This document shows, in pieces, positions 8,554 through 13,160 of a stretch of 13,160 bases of DNA (positions are counted from its first letter, which is position 1; each line of letters begins with the position of its first letter). A program made the translations under genes and the position numbers. The notes beneath the pieces are model-generated. The model searched no databases and was not told the DNA's origin. It saw only the letters and a program-made list of their open reading frames with translations. The stretch is from Ectocarpus siliculosus (Eukaryota; Sar; Phaeophyceae; Ectocarpales; Ectocarpaceae). The stretch covers positions 4,360,876-4,374,035 of the forward strand of contig FN649742.1 of NCBI GenBank assembly GCA_000310025.1. The letters run 5' to 3'.

Positions 8554-9062
8554 GGTGTGCGCAGCAGCAGCAGTGCTACTGTGGTCAGCCGCACCAAGCA
8601 GGTTCTTGCCGTCTCAAGTTTGAATTTCAGCCGCTGCTATGTTGCAAAACCTCTGTCAAAAGTCACACCGACAGCGTGTCATTCCATTGGAACACAAGGA
8701 TCAGGGTTGCTGCTAAGAGAAAAGACTTTGGAGACGACTTGCAAAGGAGTCGACGACGTCGTGCGTCGTGCCGCCAGCAAAGTGAGAGAGCTGCGGTGCA
8801 GCGTGCTTGTACTTGTGCTGTGCAGCAGGGGGCCCGACAGCTACAGAAATTGGGGGTAATCATACTATCTGCAGGGACTCCGTAGCAAGTCAAGGTCAAG
8901 TTGGTTGCGTTGGGCGTCGTTCCCTGACAGCCTTACGTCGTGACACGTGTGGGGCTGTACATCCATCTCCAAGCCTGAACCCGCTTTCGGCCAGGTGCCA
9001 ATGGTGTCGGCGTACCCGGGAGGAGAAAGACAGCACGTGCAGAACAAGGGTGATCAATCAAA
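8554..9062. promoter_or_regulatory. Divergent intergenic region, probable bidirectional promoter
   Basis: These 509 bases separate the APC1 start codon from the start codon of the plus-strand gene, so both 5' UTRs and promoters must lie here unless an upstream noncoding exon exists. I see CCAAT at 8998-9002 (plus) and as ATTGG at 8686-8690 and 8849-8853 (minus), plus CACGTG at 8944-8949 and 9034-9039. No TATAAA is present. The motifs are seen; their function is inferred. Confidence 0.6.
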
Positions 9063-9218
9063 ATGGCGGTCCCACCCGCCCAGCAGCAGAGCGGCGGTGA
9101 ATCTAATCAGCAGTCTGGTACAGGTACTCTGTCGGACCTCGTGAAGGACATGGTGAAGGAGATGGATGGGGACGACTTCTACTCGACCACGACGGACTTG
9201 TATGATGAGTCTGCAGAG
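9063..9218 (+). CDS. PX-GOLD gene exon 1: acidic N-terminus
   Basis: Fifty-two codons, phase 0, with donor GAG|gtacag. It encodes MAVPPAQQQSGGE..., then LVKDMVKEMDGDDFYSTTTD. This is short, acidic and probably unstructured, with a small amphipathic helix. Support comes from the start context, an in-frame upstream stop, open frame, a donor and phase match to exon 2. There is no family match, so it is less certain than the later exons. Confidence 0.65.
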
Positions 9219-12200
9219 GTACAGAGCAGGCTGATGCTGAATTCATTTCGAACTGATTGATATCCCTCTTGCTTATTAGTCTGCTTCCTGATACCAAGAA
9301 CGTACATATTTGAAGGTTGAAGAGTCTCCCGCCCTCTGTTAGCCGGGAGCATAGACGCGTAGACTACGTACACATTTGGTATCGCGGGAGATGTCTAGCA
9401 GCAGGCGCCGCGCTAGCAACACGGCGTCAAAGCCTGTGAAGCCCCGAAATACGAAATATGCAACTCTGCGCTTGCTGTTAAAAAAAAAAGCCGTGTGCCA
9501 CTTGCAGATGGTACAGCAGTTCGGTACGGCGGTGCGACTCTTTCCTTCTCTCTGCCCGTGCATCGCATTTTCTGTTTGGAACACTGCGTGTTTCCCAGCG
9601 TATTGCCAAAGTGCTACATGACATGGATGTTGATCTAGACATGTGTCAAGTTTAACATCCGTGTTTGCTGAATTCGGACTGGATGGGAAGTTGAAAAATT
9701 ATTAATTTTCCTGCGGGCTTGTCGAAAAAATTATGAAGTAAGGTAAGTTGCTCAAGTAGCTCCTGGCAGCAACGACAAGGAACTGGCCGTTTGGACCCTA
9801 ATTCTTGTCTGCATCGATCGGGCATGAACCAGTGATTTTCATGAAACATTCATGCTGCATATCATCCAAAACTCGCTTTCTTTTTCCCTCCCACGAAAGG
9901 AGCACTGGTTCAACATCGACATCACCCTTGAGCCCGACGGCGAGGGCCTAGCCGCCGGCGAAGATCCGCCGCCGCCCGTCCATGCGGCATCTCTACGCAA
10001 GCCATGGTCGGAGTTCCAGCGGCTGCACTACCTCCTCCTCGCCGATGAGTTCGGCTGCGACGAGGCGGTCAAGGAAAAGCTACCGGCGCTGCCAGCCCGC
10101 CCCCCTACTGCAGTGGCCAGGGGCGGTGTCGCAGGCATCAGCAGCTGTGGCAGCAGCGGCGGCGGCGGCGGCAGCGGTAGCACCGACGGCAGCTTCGGCA
10201 GCAGCGTAAACAGCAGTAGCAGCAGTGAACTTGCTCAAGGACTCGATGCCTACCTCAAGGCGCTGTTGGCCGTGCCTGCCGTGATTCAAAGCCAGGTCTT
10301 CAGCGGTTTCCTAGAAGAGCACAGCCGGCGCCGCCACCGCGGCGCAAACAAGGAGGACGAGGAGAAGGAGAGCGGCGGCGATGGTTCGGCGGGGGCTTGC
10401 AGCACTGGCGAGGAAGCGCGGAAGAGCCCCGAAACAGCGATCGATTTCCTGCTGCAGCCGTTCGAGTACGGCAGGGCGTACGTGCCGCGGCGGGCGGAGC
10501 ACACGGAGAGCATCGACGTTCTCCGCGGCGAGAGCGTGGTGTGGAAGTTCGAGGTGCTGGACCACCTAGACATCGACTTCTCGGTCACGTTTCGACCCCA
10601 CCCGCTGGCCTCTTCCTCCCGCCGGCCGCTCGAGGCGGACGAAGACGGCGGCCGGCCATCGACAGCGGAAGAACAAGAAGAAGAAGACCGCGGCGTTCTC
10701 GACGCTGGAGTGGGCTTGGCGAGTAGTCCGGGCCCCAGAGGCGTCGGCAACGGGGGTGTAGCTGCGTCATCGGCGAACGGCGACAGCAGTGGCACCGAGG
10801 CCGGGAGGAAGCGTTCGAGATGGTGGGGCAGAAGCGGCGGCTGCGAAGGTGCGGCGGGGGATGCAGATGGTGGGACTGGAGGGGGGGCCGTGAGCGCGCC
10901 GAAGGGTGAGACCGTGCACCTGCCGACGAGGTACTCTACCGGGGGGGGCGATCCGGTGCAAGGGAGCTTCAGCTGCCCCGCGGCCGGGACGTGAGTATCT
11001 ACTGATGTCTACTAAGAATTATGCTTGTCATGGCGTGACCGCTGGGTTCGGTTTTATCCCTCCCCTTATCAAGCCGCATGGCTGCCTTCACACGAACGAC
11101 TCGCGTCAGGTGTTCCGAGACCCCTTCACCTCCTTCTGGGGGTTTGTTCTTTTCCGGTTGTCATCGAGCGCGGCAATTTCGCCAGTAACTCTTTGCCCTC
11201 AAGGTCTCTGTTGCCGCCGCCCTTTCTTTACCGGATGATCCCGACGGCAGAAGCGGCCAATTGGACCCCATTTTGACCCCTTTCTTGAACTCGAATTTCC
11301 TCGTCGCGTACATACAGGTGCATTTTGCGGTGGGACAACGCCTTCAGTCGATTACGCGGGAAGCGACTTTGCTTCGTGTTTGAGTCTGTCACCGTGCAGA
11401 CGATGCAGGCGGCCATCGAGGCCGCGGGCGCGGCCGATCACAAGAGGCGCGCCGCGCGCAGTGCGGCGGCGCAGACCATCCTGGACAGCGGGCGCGGCGA
11501 GGTCAAGGTCTGCGTGACGGCGGTCGGGGCCGCAGATGACTATGGCGGCGACGAAGAAGACGTGAAAGAAGGTAACGACGGCGGCGGTTATTCTGCGGGC
11601 GCCGGAAGCTCCGACGCGATCTACTACAGCAGCCTCTACAGGTTCGGGCGTGTCCGGAGGGTAGTGGCAGGTCTGCTGCGAGATCTCGGCGGCATGGTTG
11701 ATGTCACGAGAACCAGTGGCGGAATCAACGGTGCGGCTATTGCGGATAGCGGCGGCGCCGGTAGCGGCAGCGGTAGCAGTAGCGGCAGCGCCTTTGACGT
11801 GGGAAGAGGTACTACGGGGAGGGGCGACAGGTACGGGAACGTTAACGCGGAGGGCGTTGCCAAGCTCGTGGCGCAGTTTGAGCTCTTGGAGGACGAGGTG
11901 GCCTCAGTCTCGGCCCGGCGGGCGCAAAGCGAGGCGCAGGCGAAGGTGCTGCTCGCGAACCTGCAGAAGTCCAACGCCAGGGCCGACAGGTATTTACACG
12001 GACTGGTGATGCGTAGACCCCAGGCTGGCCTGGCGGTAAAAAAATGCCTTGATAAGCGTTAACGGGGATGATTCCGCGTTGTCGAAAACGGTGATAACAC
12101 ACCATATTTTCCGTGCGGTTCTCCGTCAGATTCCTTTCAGTTGACGAATCGGTACCCGCTGGTCCGTTCGCTCGGTTTCATATATGACGGCAACGCGGCA

Positions 12201-13160
12201 GCACTTCGTGTAACTTGGTGTTGTTGATTTTTTTCGAACCCTGTGCTTTGACGTCGACTTGTTGAGCAGTCGGTGCAGCTTTTTTGGCGTTAGTGCCAAG
12301 AAACGTCATGAACCTGCCTTCTTTCCACACGGTCGAGAGGTGAGGAATAATCAAGACGTGATGCTTCGAAACCACCAAACTGCTATAAAGTCCTCGCCCT
12401 CCTTGGCCGGCAAACCGCGACGATTCTTCTTCTGTTTTTTCCTGGAAGACTCGAACGAAGCCTCGAGGAGACGCGGGAGGACCTCTCGACGGTTCGCAAG
12501 ACCCTGCGCGAGACCGAGACCGCTAGGGACGAGGCGGCGGCGGCCGCGGCGGAGGCAAGCGCCGGGCTGCAGACGTCCGAGGAGCAGCTTCTTCGCGCGA
12601 GACGGCAGCACGACCTCCTGCAGGCCGAGCGGAGCGTGTGGCACGTCGCTCGGAGCGGCATCCAAGAGGAGCTGGCGAAGGTGGGGTGGTGGCGACGAAC
12701 GTGTTCGGCTCTCACGCCTGTGCTTGCAGCAAGCAGGCTTGGACGCGCTCCAAAACCGTGTGGATTTTTTGTTTCCATCGACAGACGACCGATCGGTTTT
12801 TGCACGACCGCCACTCCTTGGCCGTCGCCCGAGATAAAAAATCCAAAATTCATCTTGTCTGTTCGAGATCATGTTGCAGCTCCGCGTTATCATGAATTTC
12901 TCGGGGGGAACTCGATTGCGCATCACTCCACGCCCATTAACCTCCCGCGCCCCAACCCGCCGCATTGTCGACGACCCCTCGAAAATAGGTTGTAGCCGAA
13001 CTGGAGCAAGAGCGACATCGCCACGAGGACACGAGCCGCGCCCTCGCCAAGTCCCACGAATCCCGCGCGCACGCGGAGGCGGAGGCGGCGCGCCTGTCCC
13101 GCCGGCTGGAGGAGGAGCGCGGGGGCGCCGGGGGCGCCCGGGAGGACCTCGCTTCCGAGT
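9063..13160 (+). CDS. PX-like / GOLD-like / coiled-coil protein (five exons visible, 3' end off the window)
   Basis: I do not recognise a named gene. The join is 9063-9218, 9900-10990, 11318-11989, 12449-12680, 12989-13160, all GT-AG and all phases consistent; about 774 residues are visible. Order: acidic N-terminus; PX-like segment (residues about 53-193) with PWSEFQRLHYLLL at 87-99 and LDAYLKALLAVP...FLEEH at 167-193; GOLD-like domain (about 255-440), with SVVWKFEVLDHLDIDFSVTF, an insert, then CILRWDNAFSRLRGKRLCFV; an Ala/Gly/Ser linker; and a coiled coil from about 593 to the edge. PX domains bind phosphoinositides and GOLD domains act in trafficking and autophagy adaptors such as FYCO1 (RUN-FYVE-coiled coil-GOLD). 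An endomembrane adaptor role is therefore inferred. The ATG at 9063 has an in-frame TGA 9 bases upstream and A at -3. Confidence 0.8.
9219..9899 (+). other. PX-GOLD gene intron 1 (681 nt)
   Basis: The longest intron of this gene, noticeably A/T-richer than the exons (for example 9690-9740) and with an A9-10 run near 9480-9490. No conserved peptide is visible. An unrecognised small exon cannot be excluded. Confidence 0.7.
9900..10990 (+). CDS. PX-GOLD gene exon 2: PX-like segment and first half of GOLD
   Basis: The acceptor is tttttccctcccacgaaag and the donor GGGAC|gtgagt. The product begins EHWFNIDITLEPDGEG and carries PWSEFQRLH, a Gly/Ser spacer, LDAYLKALLAVPAVIQSQVF and SGFLEEH. It then carries ETAIDFLLQPFEYGR and the GOLD opening ESIDVLRGESVVWKFEV. 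After DIDFSVTFRPHP it runs about 100 residues of acidic and Gly-rich sequence before GETVHLPTRY. It ends within the codon for Thr416, which exon 3 completes. Confidence 0.85.
10991..11317 (+). other. PX-GOLD gene intron 2 (327 nt)
   Basis: The intron lies between gtgagt and acatacag and interrupts the GOLD coding region. It is C/T-rich in its second half. I see nothing else in it. Confidence 0.85.
11318..11989 (+). CDS. PX-GOLD gene exon 3: second half of GOLD and start of coiled coil
   Basis: The acceptor is gcgtacatacag and the donor ACAG|gtattt. The first residues, CILRWDNAFSRLRGKRLCFV, form the W/D-N-S/T-F/Y...K-x-L signature that closes GOLD domains. A helical Ala-rich stretch (MQAAIEAAGAADHKRRAARS), a linker with Gly/Ser runs and a region SSLYRFGRVRRVVAGLLRDL follow. 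From AEGVAKLVAQFELLEDEV onward the heptad pattern of a coiled coil begins. Phase 2 at the end. Confidence 0.87.
11990..12448 (+). other. PX-GOLD gene intron 3 (459 nt)
   Basis: The intron lies between gtattt and tttttcctggaag, with a T-rich end. I see no other feature. Confidence 0.82.
12449..12680 (+). CDS. PX-GOLD gene exon 4: coiled coil
   Basis: The acceptor ctgttttttcctggaag adds one base to complete an Arg codon; 77 codons follow and the exon ends AAG|gtgggg in phase 0. The product (LERSLEETREDLSTVRKTL, RETETARDE, LQTSEEQLLRARRQHDLLQ, IQEELAK) is a continuous charged coiled coil in register with exon 3. The open frame here is short and easily missed, since longer overlapping frames in this stretch are spurious. 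Confidence 0.85.
12681..12988 (+). other. PX-GOLD gene intron 4 (308 nt)
   Basis: The intron lies between gtgggg and gaaaatag. Stops close the coiled-coil frame soon after the donor. I see no other feature. Confidence 0.75.
12989..13160 (+). CDS. PX-GOLD gene exon 5 (partial): coiled coil
   Basis: The acceptor aaaatag|GTT keeps phase 0; a second AG six bases downstream would not. The product reads VVAELEQERHRHEDTSRAL, then Ala/Glu-rich helix (AHAEAEAARLSRRLEEERG), continuing the coiled coil off the right edge. The pyrimidine tract is weak, so the exact acceptor is moderately certain. Confidence 0.75.

Noticed and set aside
7759-8859. Plus-strand open frame of 366 codons opposite APC1 exon 1
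   Set aside because: It is antisense to a well-supported APC1 exon, arginine/proline-rich as expected from GC-rich antisense sequence, with no recognisable domain.
11636-11974. Minus-strand open frame opposite PX-GOLD exon 3
   Set aside because: Its Leu/Pro runs are the antisense of the Gly/Ser-coding repeats; no domain is seen.
12259-12837. Plus-strand open frame of 192 codons over exon 4 of the PX-GOLD gene
   Set aside because: It is in a different frame from the coiled coil, is Arg-rich without a pattern, and spans the predicted splice sites.

Overview
This is a eukaryotic nuclear window. It carries two divergently transcribed, intron-containing genes separated by about 0.5 kb. Exons are very GC-rich and full of Gly, Ala, Ser and Gln low-complexity tracts. 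Introns are 0.3 to 0.7 kb, obey the GT-AG rule and contain microsatellites. Strand alternation, short intergenic space and this composition would suit a brown alga such as Ectocarpus or another stramenopile; that assignment is an inference from style, not proven.

Minus strand, 8553 down to the left edge: the N-terminal and central part of APC1 (ANAPC1), the largest scaffold subunit of the anaphase-promoting complex/cyclosome. I reconstruct seven exons (8553-5285, 4860-3465, 2727-2620, 2280-2231, 1801-1658, 1293-808, 236-43). Reading phases agree at every junction, and the spliced product follows the order of human APC1 from the N-terminal beta-propeller through the PC (proteasome/cyclosome) repeats. 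About 1,881 residues are encoded here and the C-terminal part lies beyond the left edge. The only break is at two undetermined bases (NN, 1119-1120) in a glycine tract of exon 6. Leaving them out puts both halves in one frame.

Plus strand, 9063 to the right edge: the 5' part of a gene with five exons visible (9063-9218, 9900-10990, 11318-11989, 12449-12680, 12989 onward). It encodes a PX-like domain, then a GOLD-like domain interrupted by a disordered insert of about 100 residues, then a long coiled coil that continues past the window. I do not recognise a named gene. The layout resembles a membrane-binding trafficking or autophagy adaptor and is the most unusual item here.

The 509 bases between the two start codons probably act as a bidirectional promoter; they hold CCAAT boxes and two CACGTG palindromes but no TATAAA. 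The two genes have no obvious shared function: one is cell-cycle ubiquitin ligation, the other a likely membrane adaptor. I saw no transposon, CRISPR array, tRNA or rRNA.
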